Source: Bordetella sp. BOR01 (GTDB taxonomy: Bacteria; Pseudomonadota; Gammaproteobacteria; Burkholderiales; Burkholderiaceae_B). From it: a stretch of 64,000 nucleotides of DNA. This document shows, in pieces, positions 28,666-37,900 of this stretch. The notes under the pieces were generated by a model. That model saw nothing but the letters and a program-made list of their open reading frames with translations, searched no databases and had not been told where the DNA came from. Every line of letters begins with the position of its first letter. Position 1 is the stretch's first letter. The translations under genes and the position numbers were made by a program. The stretch is from NCBI RefSeq assembly GCF_019218885.1, contig NZ_JAHUWT010000001.1, positions 496,001 through 560,000 of the forward strand. Reading direction: 5' to 3'.

Positions 28666-29301
28666 CTAGCGGCGCCGCCCCGGCTCTGGCTGGCGGCGCT
28701 TGCGCATCATGGCGATCAGCAGCCAAGCGCCGATCAGTACGGATGCCGCCGTGCCGGCCACCAGGCCGATCTGGCCACTGCCCTGCATGGCATCGACGCT
28801 GCGCGCCGTGATGAAGCCGGGCGCCAGCATCAGCGGCAGCCAGGCCAGCGCCGACAGCACGTTGGCCGTCTGGAAGCGCACTTGATTCATGCCCATGACA
28901 CCCGCCACGGTCGGAATGGTGGAGCGGATCGGACCCAGGAAGCGGCCGATCAGCACTGATGCGAAACCGTAGCGGTAGAAGAACAGCCGGGCGCGCGCCA
29001 CGGCGGTGCGTTGGGTGCTGAACGGCCAGCGGCGCAGCAGGCCGGGCCCCAACAAGCGACCCAGGCCATACGATAGGGCATCGCCCACGATGGCTCCGGC
29101 GATGCCCCAGGCCAGCACGTTCCAGGGCGACAGCGTGCCGGCCCCGATCAGCCCGCCGGTCAGCAGCATCAGCGCCGTGGCGGGAATGAACAGGCCCAGG
29201 ATGATCAGCGATTCGCCGAGCGTCAGCAGGAAGGTGATCGGGCCGGCCCAGTCCTGGTTGGCCTGGATGAACTGGCCGATTCTGTCGATATAGGCGTCCA
29301 T
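28666..29301 (-). CDS. DedA-family membrane protein
   Basis: The 211-residue protein has the DedA/SNARE-associated features: an N-terminal acidic membrane-parallel helix, FLLTLGESLIILGLFIPATA, the block VLAWGIAGAIVGDALSYGLGRLLG and the arginine-containing FLGPIRSTIPTVAGVMGM. DedA proteins are lipid-transport-related (undecaprenyl phosphate or phospholipid flipping) and affect envelope stress tolerance. It is transcribed with the DUF2784 gene, downstream of two tRNA genes on the same strand. Confidence 0.92.
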   Translation of the reverse strand: MDAYIDRIGQFIQANQDWAGPITFLLTLGESLIILGLFIPATALMLLTGGLIGAGTLSPWNVLAWGIAGAIVGDALSYGLGRLLGPGLLRRWPFSTQRTAVARARLFFYRYGFASVLIGRFLGPIRSTIPTVAGVMGMNQVRFQTANVLSALAWLPLMLAPGFITARSVDAMQGSGQIGLVAGTAASVLIGAWLLIAMMRKRRQPEPGRRR

Positions 29302-29490
29302 GCGGAAATAGAGGTTTCAGACGCTAGGCATGTTACCGCACGGGCCGGCGCATATGGTCGTCGTCGGCAGGGTAGGCAGGTCGAATGTAACGGGATCTGC
29401 GGGCCGGACCCAGCAGCCCTGCGGCATGGGGCGCGGCCGAGCGCAAGGGGCGCCCCATATTGTAAATATTGGCAATTTGCCCATTTCTGA

Positions 29491-29575
29491 TGGTGCACCC
29501 ACCCGGAATCGAACCGGGACGCCTTGCGGCGAGGGATTTTAAGTCCCTTGCGTCTACCAATTTCGCCATGGGTGC
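29491..29575 (-). tRNA. leuZ: tRNA-Leu(UAA)
   Basis: An 85-base class II tRNA on the minus strand. The acceptor GCACCCA pairs with TGGGTGC, then discriminator A and encoded CCA. The anticodon loop CTTAAAA gives UAA. The variable arm is about CTCGCCGCAAGGCGT and the T-loop is TTCGATT. It lies 9 bases after tRNA-Ser(UGA), so the two are probably one transcript. The symbol follows E. coli usage. Confidence 0.97.
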
Positions 29576-29584
29576 GGGAAATAC

Positions 29585-29674
29585 TGGCGGAAGCGGTGGG
29601 ATTCGAACCCACGAAGGGCGCAAACCCTTGCCGGTTTTCAAGACCGGTGCCTTCAACCGCTCGGCCACGCTTCC
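29585..29674 (-). tRNA. serT: tRNA-Ser(UGA)
   Basis: A 90-base class II tRNA on the minus strand. The acceptor GGAAGCG pairs with CGCTTCC, then G and encoded CCA. The anticodon loop CTTGAAA gives UGA, reading UCA/UCG. The long variable arm contains AAGGGTTTGCGCCCTT, and the T-loop is TTCGAAT. The symbol follows E. coli usage. Confidence 0.97.
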
Positions 29675-29798
29675 GTCTTGTGTCGGCGGTATGGTACCGC
29701 GACGGGAAAGTCCAGGCCGTGGACGGCGACGCCACATGGCCGGTTTGGAACTTCCGTAAAGGGCGCCATAATAATCCATTTGATCCAGGAGGCGTGTC

Positions 29799-30776
29799 AT
29801 GCGAGCTGTAGAAATATCCCAACCCGGCGGCCCCGAGGTATTGGTTCCGGCCGACCGCCCCATGCCCGAGCCGGGCGCCGGCGAAGTGCTGATCAAGGTT
29901 GCGGCCGCCGGCATCAACCGCCCCGACGTGTTCCAGCGCAAGGGCAACTATGCCCCGCCGCCGGGCGCATCCGACCTGCCGGGCCTGGAAGTGGCCGGCG
30001 AGATCGTCGGTGGCGACGCCTCGGCAGGCGGGTTTGCCGTGGGCGACAAGGTGTGTGCCCTGGTGGCGGGCGGCGGCTATGCCGAATACTGCGTCGCCCC
30101 GGTCGCGCAGTGCCTGCCCCTTCCGAAAGGCCTGACCGAGATCGAGGCCGCCGGCCTGCCCGAAACCTATTTCACGGTCTGGAGCAATGTCTTCGACCGC
30201 GGCGCCCTGCAAGACGGCGAAACCCTGCTGGTGCATGGCGGCGCCAGCGGCATCGGCACCACGGCCATCCAACTGGCCCGTGCCCTGGGCAATACCGTCT
30301 ACGCCACCGTGGGCAGCGACGAACGCGCCCGCGCGGTCGAGGCATTGGGTGCCGCCCGCGGCATCAACTACAAGACGCAGGATTTCGTGCAGGAAGTGCG
30401 CGACGCAACCGGCGGCGCCGGCGTCAATGTGATCCTGGACATGGTGGCGGGCGAATATATCAACCGCAACATGAAGTGCCTGGCCGATGACGGCCGCATC
30501 GTGGTCATTGCATTGCTGGGCGGGGCGCGCGCCGAAGTGGACTGCAACCAGATCCTGCGCCGCCGGCTGACCCTGACCGGTTCCACCCTGCGCCCGCGCC
30601 CGGTGGCCTTCAAGGGCGCCATTGCCCAGGCCCTGCGCCAGCGCGTATGGCCTTTGCTCGAACAGGGCTCGATCAAGCCTATCGTGCACGCCACGTTTCC
30701 CCTGGAGCAGGCCGCTGCGGGCCACGCCATGATGGAAGCCGGCGAGAACATCGGCAAGATCATCCTGACGGTGTAA
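29799..30776 (+). CDS. NAD(P)H quinone oxidoreductase (zinc-free medium-chain dehydrogenase)
   Basis: The 325-residue protein is of the PIG3/QorA type. It opens with MRAVEISQPGGPEVLVP, has the GroES-like part with AGINRPDVFQRKGNYAPPPGASD and the Rossmann motif VHGGASGIGTTAIQLA (about residue 145). It lacks the catalytic-zinc cysteines and GHE motif, which marks the quinone reductase branch. CCAGGAGG precedes the start. The enzyme reduces quinones, possibly for detoxification. tpiA follows 98 bases downstream. Confidence 0.93.
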   Translation: MRAVEISQPGGPEVLVPADRPMPEPGAGEVLIKVAAAGINRPDVFQRKGNYAPPPGASDLPGLEVAGEIVGGDASAGGFAVGDKVCALVAGGGYAEYCVAPVAQCLPLPKGLTEIEAAGLPETYFTVWSNVFDRGALQDGETLLVHGGASGIGTTAIQLARALGNTVYATVGSDERARAVEALGAARGINYKTQDFVQEVRDATGGAGVNVILDMVAGEYINRNMKCLADDGRIVVIALLGGARAEVDCNQILRRRLTLTGSTLRPRPVAFKGAIAQALRQRVWPLLEQGSIKPIVHATFPLEQAAAGHAMMEAGENIGKIILTV

Positions 30777-30874
30777 CAGCCACCCCGGCAGGGCAGCGTA
30801 TTTCCTGGTAAACAGGATACAATCTTGAGTTTGACCCGGATTTTGTCCGGGCCGACCCCATATTGTGTTGCGCC

Positions 30875-31621
30875 ATGACCTCTGTTGAAGACCGCGCCCG
30901 CCTTGTGCTGGGCAACTGGAAGATGCACGGCAGCCTGGCCGAGAACACCGCGCTGCTGGCTGCGCTACGCGCGGCCGACCCGGCCTCGCACTGCGAAATC
31001 GGCGTCTGCGTGCCGTTCCCGTACCTGGCCCAGGCCGCGTCAGCCCTGGACGGCAGCACCGTGTCCTGGGGGGCGCAAGACATCAGCGCGCACGCCAAGG
31101 GTGCCTATACCGGCGAAGTCTCGGGCGCCATGCTGAACGAGTTCGGCTGCCGCTGGGCGCTGGCCGGCCACTCTGAACGCCGCACCCTGCACGGCGAAAC
31201 CGACCAGCTGGTGGCCGACAAGGCCCGTGCCGCGCTCGACGCCGGCCTGACGCCGGTGGTTTGCGTGGGCGAATCGCTGGCCGACCGCGAAGGCGGCAAC
31301 ACGCTGGGCGTCATCGAACGCCAGCTTGAACCCGTCCTGGCCCTGGGCGCCGATGCGCTGGCGCGCCTGGTGCTGGCCTATGAACCCGTCTGGGCCATCG
31401 GCACCGGTCGTACCGCCACTCCCGAGCAGGCCCAAGAGGTCCACGGGGCCATCCGTGTCGCCCTGCAAGGCCTGGGGGTAGGCCAGGTGCGCGTGCTGTA
31501 TGGCGGCAGCGTGAAGGCCGCCAATGCGGCCACCTTGTTTGCCATGCCCGACATCGACGGCGCCCTGGTGGGCGGCGCGTCGCTGGTGGCCGAAGAATTC
31601 CTGCGCATCGCCGCAGCCTAA
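30875..31621 (+). CDS. tpiA: Triose-phosphate isomerase
   Basis: This glycolytic enzyme interconverts dihydroxyacetone phosphate and glyceraldehyde 3-phosphate. The start at 30875 (MTSVEDRARLVLGNWKMHG) is preferred over an in-frame ATG 12 bases upstream; it gives 248 residues. The active site is Asn14, Lys16, His99 in AGHSERR and Glu170 in AYEPVWAIGTG, with the phosphate loop YGGSVKAANA and GGASL near the end. secG follows after 16 bases, and a tRNA-Leu after that, a conserved gene order. Confidence 0.97.
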   Translation: MTSVEDRARLVLGNWKMHGSLAENTALLAALRAADPASHCEIGVCVPFPYLAQAASALDGSTVSWGAQDISAHAKGAYTGEVSGAMLNEFGCRWALAGHSERRTLHGETDQLVADKARAALDAGLTPVVCVGESLADREGGNTLGVIERQLEPVLALGADALARLVLAYEPVWAIGTGRTATPEQAQEVHGAIRVALQGLGVGQVRVLYGGSVKAANAATLFAMPDIDGALVGGASLVAEEFLRIAAA

Positions 31622-31637
31622 GTTTCCGGAGTCTTCA

Positions 31638-32204
31638 ATGTCTATGACACTTACCGTTTTGCTGGTCGTACAGGTGCTGTCCGCCCTGTCGATCATCGTC
31701 CTGGTCCTGCTGCAGCAGGGCAAGGGCGCCGACATGGGCTCGGCCTTCGGCAGCGGTTCCTCTGGCAGCCTGTTCGGCGCCACCGGGGCCGCCAACTTCC
31801 TGTCGCGCACCACCAAATGGGCCGCGGTCGTGTTCTTTGCCACCACCCTGGGCCTGGCCTATGTCAGCCACAAGGGCTCGACGCCTGGCGCGGTGGATTC
31901 GGGCGTGATGCAGAATTTCCCGGCCGACCGCTCGGTACCGCAAGTGCCGGGTGCCGGTAACGGTGCCGGCTCGTCCGTGCCGCAAGGCGCCCCGGCCCAG
32001 CCGGATGCATCGGTGCCGCAAGCGCCGGCCCCCGCCGCGCAGCCGCAGCCCGAATCCAAGCCGGCCGACGTGCCCGCTGCGCCGGCCGCCCAGCCGCCCG
32101 CGGCTGAAAAGCCGGCGGAACAGCCGGCCGAAAAACCCGCTGAAAACCCCACCGAACAGCCCGCCGCGCCGGCCCAGCCGGAAGCGCCCAAGCCGGCCCA
32201 GTAA
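31638..32204 (+). CDS. secG: Preprotein translocase subunit SecG with long Pro/Ala-rich tail
   Basis: SecG is the small auxiliary subunit of the SecYEG channel. The start at 31638 gives MSMTLTVLLVVQVLSALSI, the first membrane helix; the family loop QQGKGADMGSAFGSGSSGSLFG is followed by the second helix (about 53-72). After residue 75 the protein continues for about 113 residues in a tail of P, A, Q, E and K with repeated EKPAEQPAEKP-type units. E. coli SecG has only 110 residues in total. Long tails occur in other beta-proteobacteria; whether this one is periplasmic and functional is unknown. Confidence 0.95.
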   Translation: MSMTLTVLLVVQVLSALSIIVLVLLQQGKGADMGSAFGSGSSGSLFGATGAANFLSRTTKWAAVVFFATTLGLAYVSHKGSTPGAVDSGVMQNFPADRSVPQVPGAGNGAGSSVPQGAPAQPDASVPQAPAPAAQPQPESKPADVPAAPAAQPPAAEKPAEQPAEKPAENPTEQPAAPAQPEAPKPAQ

Positions 32205-32228
32205 GCTGGCAGGTCGGCCCCCAGTGCG

Positions 32229-32258
32229 TTGGCTGGGGTGTCGATTCCATGCTAGAAT
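32229..32258 (+). promoter_or_regulatory. Promoter of tRNA-Leu(GAG)
   Basis: TTGGCT and TAGAAT are separated by 18 bases, a good sigma-70 pair, and lie 44 bases before the tRNA. A 9-bp inverted repeat sits between promoter and tRNA. Confidence 0.65.
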
Positions 32259-32264
32259 GCCCGA

Positions 32265-32295
32265 CTTTCCTGGGGCAGTTGCTGCGCCAGGAAAG
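32265..32295. repeat. 9-bp inverted repeat just before tRNA-Leu
   Basis: CTTTCCTGG and CCAGGAAAG enclose a 13-base loop. There is no T tract, so it is more likely a tRNA 5' leader hairpin than the secG terminator. Confidence 0.5.
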
Positions 32296-32301
32296 CCCTA
32301 A

Positions 32302-32386
32302 GCCGACGTGGTGGAATTGGTAGACACGCTATCTTGAGGGGGTAGTGGCGAAAGCTGTGCGAGTTCGAGTCTCGCCGTCGGCACCA
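32302..32386 (+). tRNA. leuU: tRNA-Leu(GAG)
   Basis: An 85-base class II tRNA. The acceptor GCCGACG pairs with CGTCGGC, then discriminator A and encoded CCA. The anticodon stem CTATC/GGTAG carries loop TTGAGGG, giving GAG. The T-loop is TTCGAGT. It follows secG. In Bordetella-type genomes nuoA normally comes next; here an unrelated catabolic block follows, so this tRNA may be an island attachment site. The symbol follows E. coli usage. Confidence 0.96.
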
Positions 32387-32412
32387 ATGACTTAGTACAA
32401 GAAGCTCCGAGA

Positions 32413-32444
32413 GCCCGCATGAACATCGATTCTGCGGGTTTTTT
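32413..32444 (+). terminator. Terminator after tRNA-Leu(GAG)
   Basis: CCCGCA and TGCGGG enclose a 13-base loop and are followed by six T. It lies 27 bases after the tRNA. Confidence 0.8.
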
Positions 32445-32462
32445 GTTGGGCGGGGCAATTTC

Positions 32463-33065
32463 TCAATACGTTGGCGGCGCAATCACCCACACCACGACCA
32501 CATCTCGGTTGGTCTGGTTGGCCCAGCGGAAGGGTTCGCGAACGATGCGAAAGCTATCCCCCGCCTCGAGCAGGAAATGCCGCTTGCCGATCCACAGGTC
32601 CAGCCTGCCCTGTACGACGTAGCCTTCTTCTTCGGTCTGGCGCAGTGTGGTTTTGTCGAGCCGCGCGCCGGACTCGAAGGTGCAGAGAAAGGTTTCGAAT
32701 GCCCCGCCGATGTCGGGCGATAGCAGTTCCTCGCGCCATTTGCCCGTGGTGTTGCCCAGGCGCCGGCGGCCGGCCGCGCGTACGACCTTGCCGTGTTCGG
32801 CGACGGGTACCTGTGTCGAAACGAAGAACCAGCCCAGCGGTACGTCCAGTTCGGCCGCGATAGCGCGCAGGTCAGCGATCGAGGGCTGGGCGTGGCCTCG
32901 TTCGAGTTGGCTCAGGAAGCTGACTGAACGGCCGATCGCGCCAGCGAGGTCGGCCAGGGATTTGGAACGGGCCTTGCGCAGCTTGCGTACTTCTGCGCCA
33001 AGCAGGACATCGTCGAGCATGTCGCCATCGGCGACGTACGGGCTTGCAGCGGTGGCGATTTTCAT
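32463..33065 (-). CDS. XRE-family regulator with C-terminal cupin domain
   Basis: The ATG at 33065 (MKIATAASPYVADGDMLDDV) is chosen as it starts shortly before the DNA-binding domain; the frame is open to 33200. The 200-residue product has a lambda-repressor-type helix-turn-helix (about 25-80, KSLADLAGAIGRSVSFLSQL with ERGHAQPS) and a cupin sensor domain (about 115-198, TTLRQTEEEGYVVQGRLDLW). Such regulators control amine, amino acid and betaine catabolism. It is divergent from the dimethylglycine dehydrogenase-like gene across 226 bases, so that gene is its likely target; the A/T-rich motif at 33216 is a candidate site. Confidence 0.88.
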   Translation of the reverse strand: MKIATAASPYVADGDMLDDVLLGAEVRKLRKARSKSLADLAGAIGRSVSFLSQLERGHAQPSIADLRAIAAELDVPLGWFFVSTQVPVAEHGKVVRAAGRRRLGNTTGKWREELLSPDIGGAFETFLCTFESGARLDKTTLRQTEEEGYVVQGRLDLWIGKRHFLLEAGDSFRIVREPFRWANQTNRDVVVVWVIAPPTY

Positions 33066-33204
33066 GCGTGGCCGAGTTTCGCGGGATTTCGCTGAGAAAG
33101 AAAATTCTACGTCAGTTTTTTCGTCGCGGGTGTTCCTGCGTCGCGATGGCTGCGTCGGGGCGAGGCAGTGAAAAAGGGCCGGCAACTTCCGGGATGTCAA
33201 TATT

Positions 33205-33260
33205 CGTTTCCTCTAATAAAAAATATGTGGCAATAATTTTTTCATAGAAAATATAATCTA
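33205..33260 (+). promoter_or_regulatory. A/T-rich promoter region of the dimethylglycine dehydrogenase gene
   Basis: TATAAT at 33252-33257 with TGGCAA 18 bases upstream (33228-33233) makes a fair sigma-70 promoter. Just before it, ATAAAAAATAT (33216-33226) is nearly the same as two copies at 37901 and 37931, upstream of the Bug gene pair in the same island. Candidate operator for the XRE-cupin regulator. Confidence 0.5.
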
Positions 33261-33291
33261 AATTATTATTTCGTCTCTCCGAGGCTTTTCC

Positions 33292-35745
33292 ATGTCTGCA
33301 CAACTGCCTACGCATGCGGATGTCGTGATCATCGGCGGCGGCGTCGTCGGGTGTTCGATTGCCTACCACCTGACCAAGCTCGGTATCCGGGATGTGGTGC
33401 TGCTCGAGCGCAAGCAACTGACATGCGGCACCACTTGGCACGCGGCGGGGCTGATCGGACAACTGCGCGCCACCCGCAACCTGACCGAGCTGGCCAAGTA
33501 CACCACCGACCTGCTTTTCGAACTGGAGCGGGAGACCGGCCAGGCTACCGGCTTCAAGCAGAACGGCTCGGTTTCCGTTGCGCTCAACGGCGAGCGCATG
33601 GAGGAACTGCGGCGCCAGGCCTCGATGGCGCGCAACTTCGGCCTGGACGTGGATGTGATCGGCCCTGACGATATCCTGCAGAAATTTCCATACCTGGACC
33701 TGTCGGACGTGGTGGGCGGCGTATTCCTGCCCAAGGACGGCCAGTGCAACCCGGTGGATTTGACCGCGGCCTACGCCAAGGGCGCGCGCATGGGCGGCGC
33801 CCGCATACTCGAGAGCGTCAAGGTCGAGCGTATCCTGAAAGAGGGTGGCCGAGCGGTCGGGGTGGCGACCTCGCAGGGCGAGATGCGCGCCGGCACGGTG
33901 GTCATCGCCGCCGGAATGTGGTCGTACGAGCTGGGCAGGCAGACCGGCGTGAACCTGCCGCTGCATGCCGCCGAGCATTTCTATATTGTCACGGAAGGCA
34001 TCAAGGGCCTGCCGGGCAATCTGCCCGTGCTGCGCATTCCGGACGAATGGGCGTACTACAAGGAAGACGCGGGCAAGATCCTGTTGGGCTGCTTCGAGCC
34101 ACAGGCCAAGCCGTGGGGCATGGATGGCATCCGTGAAGACTTCTGCTTCGACAGCCTGCCCGAGGACATGGATCATTTCATGCCGGTGCTGGAGAAAGCG
34201 GCGGCCCGCATGCCGATGCTGGAGCACACGGGCATCCAGACCTGGTTCAATGGCCCAGAGAGTTTTACGCCCGACGACCGTTACTTGCTGGGCGAGACGG
34301 CGGAGGTCCGCGACCTGTTCGTCGCCTGCGGCTTCAATTCCATCGGTATCCAGAGTTCGGGGGGTGCGGGCAAGGTGCTGGCGGAATGGATCCGCGACCG
34401 CCGCCCGCCGATGGATCTGGTGGACATCGAGGTCCAGCGCATGCATCCCTTCCAGGGCACACGCGCCTACCTGCGCGACCGCACCACCGAGACACTGGGA
34501 CTGCTGTACAAGACGCATTGGCCCTTCTACCAATACGAGACGGCGCGCGGCGCCCGGCGCACCGCTTTCCACGACCGCCTGCTCGAGGACGGCGCGGTAT
34601 ACGGCGAGTTGGCCGGGTGGGAACGGCCCAACTGGTTCGCGCCGCCCGGCGAGACCAGGCAGTACGTGTACAGCTATGGCAGGCAGAACTGGTTTACGCA
34701 TACGGCCAAGGAATGCCTGGCCACGCGCGACAGCGTTGCCGTGTACGACCAGAGCACCATGACCAAGTTCATCGTCGAGGGACGCGATGCGCTCGGCGTG
34801 CTGGAGACGTTGTCGGCCAACCGGATTGACGTGCCCGTGGGCAGGCTGGTCTACACGCAGTGGCTCAATCCGCGCGGCGGCATCGAGGCGGATCTGACCG
34901 TCACGCGCCTGCGTGAAGACCAGTTCATGGTGGTGTCGTCGGCGCCCACGCACTTCCGCGACCTGAGCTATCTGCGCGCACGGGCGGCGGCCGCGCCGCA
35001 TTGCTTCGTGGCGGACCAGACGGCGGCGCTTCCCATGCTGGGGGTGATGGGGCCGAACTCCCGCGCGCTCATGCAGGCCGTGGGGCCCGGTACGGATTTC
35101 TCCAATGAAGGCTTTCCGTTCGGCACCTCGCAGATCGTCGAGATCGGCTATGCCAGGATCCGCGCCAGCCGCATCACGTACGTGGGCGAGCTGGGCTGGG
35201 AGCTCTATATCCCGGCCGAATTCGCATTGCATGTCTACGAGCGGTTGCGCGAGGCCGGCCGCGACCATGGCCTGGCGCTGGCCGGCATGCACGCCCTGAA
35301 CGCTTGCCGCATGGAAAAGGGCTACCGGCACTGGGGCGACGACATCAGCGTAGAGGATACGCCGCTCGAGGGCGGGCTGGGCTTCGCCGTGGCCTGGGAC
35401 AAGCCCTGGGCGTTCATCGGCAAAGAGGCGCTGTTGCGGCAGAAAGAGGCTGGCCCGCTGACCCGCCGGCTGCTGCAGTTCAGGCTGAAGGACGACAGCC
35501 GGTTGCTTTACAGGGAAGAACCCGTATGGGTCAACGGCAGGCGCGCCGGCGCCATCACATCCGGCATGTACGGCCACCGGCTGCAGGCCTCGCTGGGCAT
35601 GGGCTATGTGCAGGCCGAAGAAGGCATCACACCGGAATGGATTGTCCGCCAGCGTTTCGAGATCGAGATCGGCTGGGAACGCTATGAAGCCGAGGCGCAG
35701 CTGGCGCCGATGTACGATCCGCGCAACCTGCGGGTGAAGGCCTGA
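33292..35745 (+). CDS. Dimethylglycine/sarcosine dehydrogenase-like flavoprotein
   Basis: This 817-residue protein joins an FAD-dependent DAO domain (about 1-390, [17 protein letters not shown]) to a GcvT-like aminomethyltransferase domain (about 430-810, with [11 protein letters not shown] and [12 protein letters not shown]). The [10 protein letters not shown] block holds His50, matching the histidine that binds FAD covalently in dimethylglycine and sarcosine dehydrogenases. Such enzymes remove a methyl group from dimethylglycine or sarcosine and pass formaldehyde to tetrahydrofolate. An electron-transfer flavoprotein would be the usual acceptor, but none is encoded nearby. Substrate choice between dimethylglycine and sarcosine cannot be fixed. 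Confidence 0.9.
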   Translation: MSAQLPTHADVVIIGGGVVGCSIAYHLTKLGIRDVVLLERKQLTCGTTWHAAGLIGQLRATRNLTELAKYTTDLLFELERETGQATGFKQNGSVSVALNGERMEELRRQASMARNFGLDVDVIGPDDILQKFPYLDLSDVVGGVFLPKDGQCNPVDLTAAYAKGARMGGARILESVKVERILKEGGRAVGVATSQGEMRAGTVVIAAGMWSYELGRQTGVNLPLHAAEHFYIVTEGIKGLPGNLPVLRIPDEWAYYKEDAGKILLGCFEPQAKPWGMDGIREDFCFDSLPEDMDHFMPVLEKAAARMPMLEHTGIQTWFNGPESFTPDDRYLLGETAEVRDLFVACGFNSIGIQSSGGAGKVLAEWIRDRRPPMDLVDIEVQRMHPFQGTRAYLRDRTTETLGLLYKTHWPFYQYETARGARRTAFHDRLLEDGAVYGELAGWERPNWFAPPGETRQYVYSYGRQNWFTHTAKECLATRDSVAVYDQSTMTKFIVEGRDALGVLETLSANRIDVPVGRLVYTQWLNPRGGIEADLTVTRLREDQFMVVSSAPTHFRDLSYLRARAAAAPHCFVADQTAALPMLGVMGPNSRALMQAVGPGTDFSNEGFPFGTSQIVEIGYARIRASRITYVGELGWELYIPAEFALHVYERLREAGRDHGLALAGMHALNACRMEKGYRHWGDDISVEDTPLEGGLGFAVAWDKPWAFIGKEALLRQKEAGPLTRRLLQFRLKDDSRLLYREEPVWVNGRRAGAITSGMYGHRLQASLGMGYVQAEEGITPEWIVRQRFEIEIGWERYEAEAQLAPMYDPRNLRVKA

Positions 35746-35771
35746 GGGCATCCAGGCCAGCACCCGGTGCA

Positions 35772-36752
35772 TCATTGCCGTTCGATGTGCGCGCTTTGCA
35801 GCAGGTCGGCGTAGCGGGCTTTTTCGCTGGCGGCGAACGTCTTGAACGCATCGGCGTACATGCCCTGGACCGGCTCGGCCCCCAGTTGTGAGACCAGTTT
35901 TTTGGTCAGGTCCTGGTGCTGCATCGTTCGCTGCATGGCGGCGACGATGGCCTGCACGGCCTGCGGCGGCATGCCGCGCGGCCCCCACAGGCCATACCAG
36001 TTGCTGTGCACGAAGCCGGGAAACCCGGACTCCACCATGGTGGGCAGCTCGGGTGCGACGGCGCTGCGCTGGGGGCTGGTCACGACCAGCGCGCGCACCT
36101 TGGCGCTTCTGACAAACGGCAGGATCGACGGCGCCGAGTCGAACATCATCTGGACCTGGCCGCCGATCAGGTCGGTGATGGCCGGTGCGCTGCCCTTATA
36201 AGGGATATGCTGGATATCCAAGTCGCGCATCAGTTTGAATTGTTCGCCGGCCAGGTGTGCCGAGGAACCCGTGCTCGACGAGGCGAAGTTCACGGTGCCG
36301 AGATGAGCGCGCGCGTAGTCGGCGAGTTCGTCGACCGTCTTCACGGGCAACTTGTCGTTGACGGCCAGAATGAGCGGCACGCTGACCAGCACGCCCAGGT
36401 GGGTGAAGTCTTCCACCGCGTCGTAGGGCATGCTGCGCATCAGGCCGGGAAGAATGACGTGTATGGTCGGATTCAGCAGCAGGGTATTGCCGTCCGGCGC
36501 CGCCTGTGCCACGTACGCGGCGCCGATCATGCCGCTGGCTCCGGCGCGGTTGTCGATGATGATGGGCCGGCCGAGCTCCGACTCCAGTGTGGGGGCGATG
36601 ACGCGGGCGACCGTGTCGGCGGGCCCGCCAGGAGGGTAGGGCACGACCAGCGTCACCGGCCTCGGTCCGGGCTGTGCCCCGGCCAGCCCCGCAGACAGCA
36701 ATGGCAGGATCAGCAACGCCGCGCGGGCAAGCCGCCCGATGCGTATGTCCAT
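35772..36752 (-). CDS. Bug-family periplasmic solute-binding protein
   Basis: The 326-residue protein has a signal peptide (MDIRIGRLARAALLILPLLS, cut near AGAQPGP) and the family blocks VTLVVPYPPGGPADTVARVI, IIIDNRAGASGMIGA and PYKGSAPAITDLIGGQVQMM. Bug/TctC proteins capture carboxylates or amides in the periplasm for TTT permeases, or serve sensing roles when alone. No TctAB lies nearby. A second Bug gene lies just upstream on the same strand, and it is convergent with the dehydrogenase gene. The ligand is unknown; by context it may relate to methylated glycines or folate-linked substrates. Confidence 0.92.
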   Translation of the reverse strand: MDIRIGRLARAALLILPLLSAGLAGAQPGPRPVTLVVPYPPGGPADTVARVIAPTLESELGRPIIIDNRAGASGMIGAAYVAQAAPDGNTLLLNPTIHVILPGLMRSMPYDAVEDFTHLGVLVSVPLILAVNDKLPVKTVDELADYARAHLGTVNFASSSTGSSAHLAGEQFKLMRDLDIQHIPYKGSAPAITDLIGGQVQMMFDSAPSILPFVRSAKVRALVVTSPQRSAVAPELPTMVESGFPGFVHSNWYGLWGPRGMPPQAVQAIVAAMQRTMQHQDLTKKLVSQLGAEPVQGMYADAFKTFAASEKARYADLLQSAHIERQ

Positions 36753-36827
36753 GATGATTCCCCTTGGGTCTAGGTGCCCGCCGCGCGTGCCGCCGCGGGC
36801 AGGGTTGCGGAGGGCAGGCCAGGGTGC

Positions 36828-37799
36828 TCAGTCCAGCTTGATGCCCGCTGTGCGGACGATGTCGCCCACGTAGTCGTATTGCTGCACCGTGAAATCCCGG
36901 AAGGGCCGGCCCGCCATGTCGGCGGGCTGGGTGCCCAGATCCAGCAGCCGCTGGCGAACGGCCGGCTGGCGCAAGGCGCGGCCAATGGCCGCGCTCAGCT
37001 TCTCGGCAGTGGCGGCGGGCATGCCGCCGGGCGCCCAGATGCCTTGCCAGTTGTTGTAGACGAAGCCGGGATAGCCGGCTTCGACGAAAGTCGGGACATC
37101 GGGCACGATCGTTGCACGCTCGGCGCTGGTCACGGCAATCGCCCGCAACTGCCCGCTCTTGAGGAAGGGCAGGACGGAAGGTCCCTGCTCGAACATCAGT
37201 TGCACGCGGCCGGCGATCAGGTCGGTCAGGGCGGGGGCGCTGCCCTTGTACGGGACGTGCATGAGGTCCACGCCCGCTTGCTTCCGGAACTGCTCGGCCG
37301 CCAGGTGCGAGGCGCTGCCGGGGCTGTTGGTCGCATAGTTCAGCTTGCCGGGATTGGCCTTGGCGTAGGCCACCAGGTCGCCCACCGACCGGAACGGCAG
37401 ATCTTTATTGATGACCAGCACGAACGGAATGCTGTTGACCTGCGCCAGTGGCGTGAAGTCTTTCAAGGTGTCGTAGGGCAACGGCATCAGGTGCGGCAGC
37501 ACGACCTGGATGGAAGTGTTGAACAACAGCGTGGCGCCATCCGGATCGGCGCGCGCCACAGTGCCCGCGCCGATCGTGCCGCTGGCGCCGGCCTTGTTGT
37601 CGATGACGACCGGCCGGCCCAGTTCGCGGCTGATCGGTTCGGCCACCAGCCGAGCCACCACGTCCGCGGGGCCGCCTGCCGGATACGGCGCGATGAGCCG
37701 CACGGGTCCGGTCTCGTCGGCCAGCGCCGGAGCGCCGGCGAGGCAGGCGGCCGCAAGCAGCAGGCGAACAGCTCGGTAAATCTGGACAGGCATTTTCAT
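36828..37799 (-). CDS. Bug-family periplasmic solute-binding protein
   Basis: The 323-residue protein has a signal peptide (MKMPVQIYRAVRLLLAAACL, cut after PALA) and the blocks VRLIAPYPAGGPADVVARLV, VVIDNKAGASGTIGAGTVA and PYKGSAPALTDLIAGRVQLM. It is clearly paralogous to the downstream gene (75 bases apart, same strand), so the pair is probably a duplication and an operon. An A/T-rich region with two ATAAAAAAATA-type copies lies about 100-160 bases upstream. No membrane partner is nearby. Confidence 0.92.
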   Translation of the reverse strand: MKMPVQIYRAVRLLLAAACLAGAPALADETGPVRLIAPYPAGGPADVVARLVAEPISRELGRPVVIDNKAGASGTIGAGTVARADPDGATLLFNTSIQVVLPHLMPLPYDTLKDFTPLAQVNSIPFVLVINKDLPFRSVGDLVAYAKANPGKLNYATNSPGSASHLAAEQFRKQAGVDLMHVPYKGSAPALTDLIAGRVQLMFEQGPSVLPFLKSGQLRAIAVTSAERATIVPDVPTFVEAGYPGFVYNNWQGIWAPGGMPAATAEKLSAAIGRALRQPAVRQRLLDLGTQPADMAGRPFRDFTVQQYDYVGDIVRTAGIKLD

Positions 37800-37900
37800 C
37801 TATGGCCTCTAGGGTGGAACGCGAAGGCGTCGGACTTGCGTTGCTCCTCCCCCGGTGCGCTCGAGGCGCCCGCTGTTCGATGACAAATTCTTGTCCACCG

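Noticed and set aside
32387-33065. Integrase or attachment repeat next to tRNA-Leu(GAG)
   Set aside because: Only an XRE-cupin regulator and a terminator are found there; no integrase and no second copy of the tRNA 3' end is visible in the window.
33112-35988. 958-codon minus-strand open frame opposite the dimethylglycine dehydrogenase gene
   Set aside because: It is His/Arg/Ala-rich, low in family features, and overlaps a fully recognisable flavoprotein.
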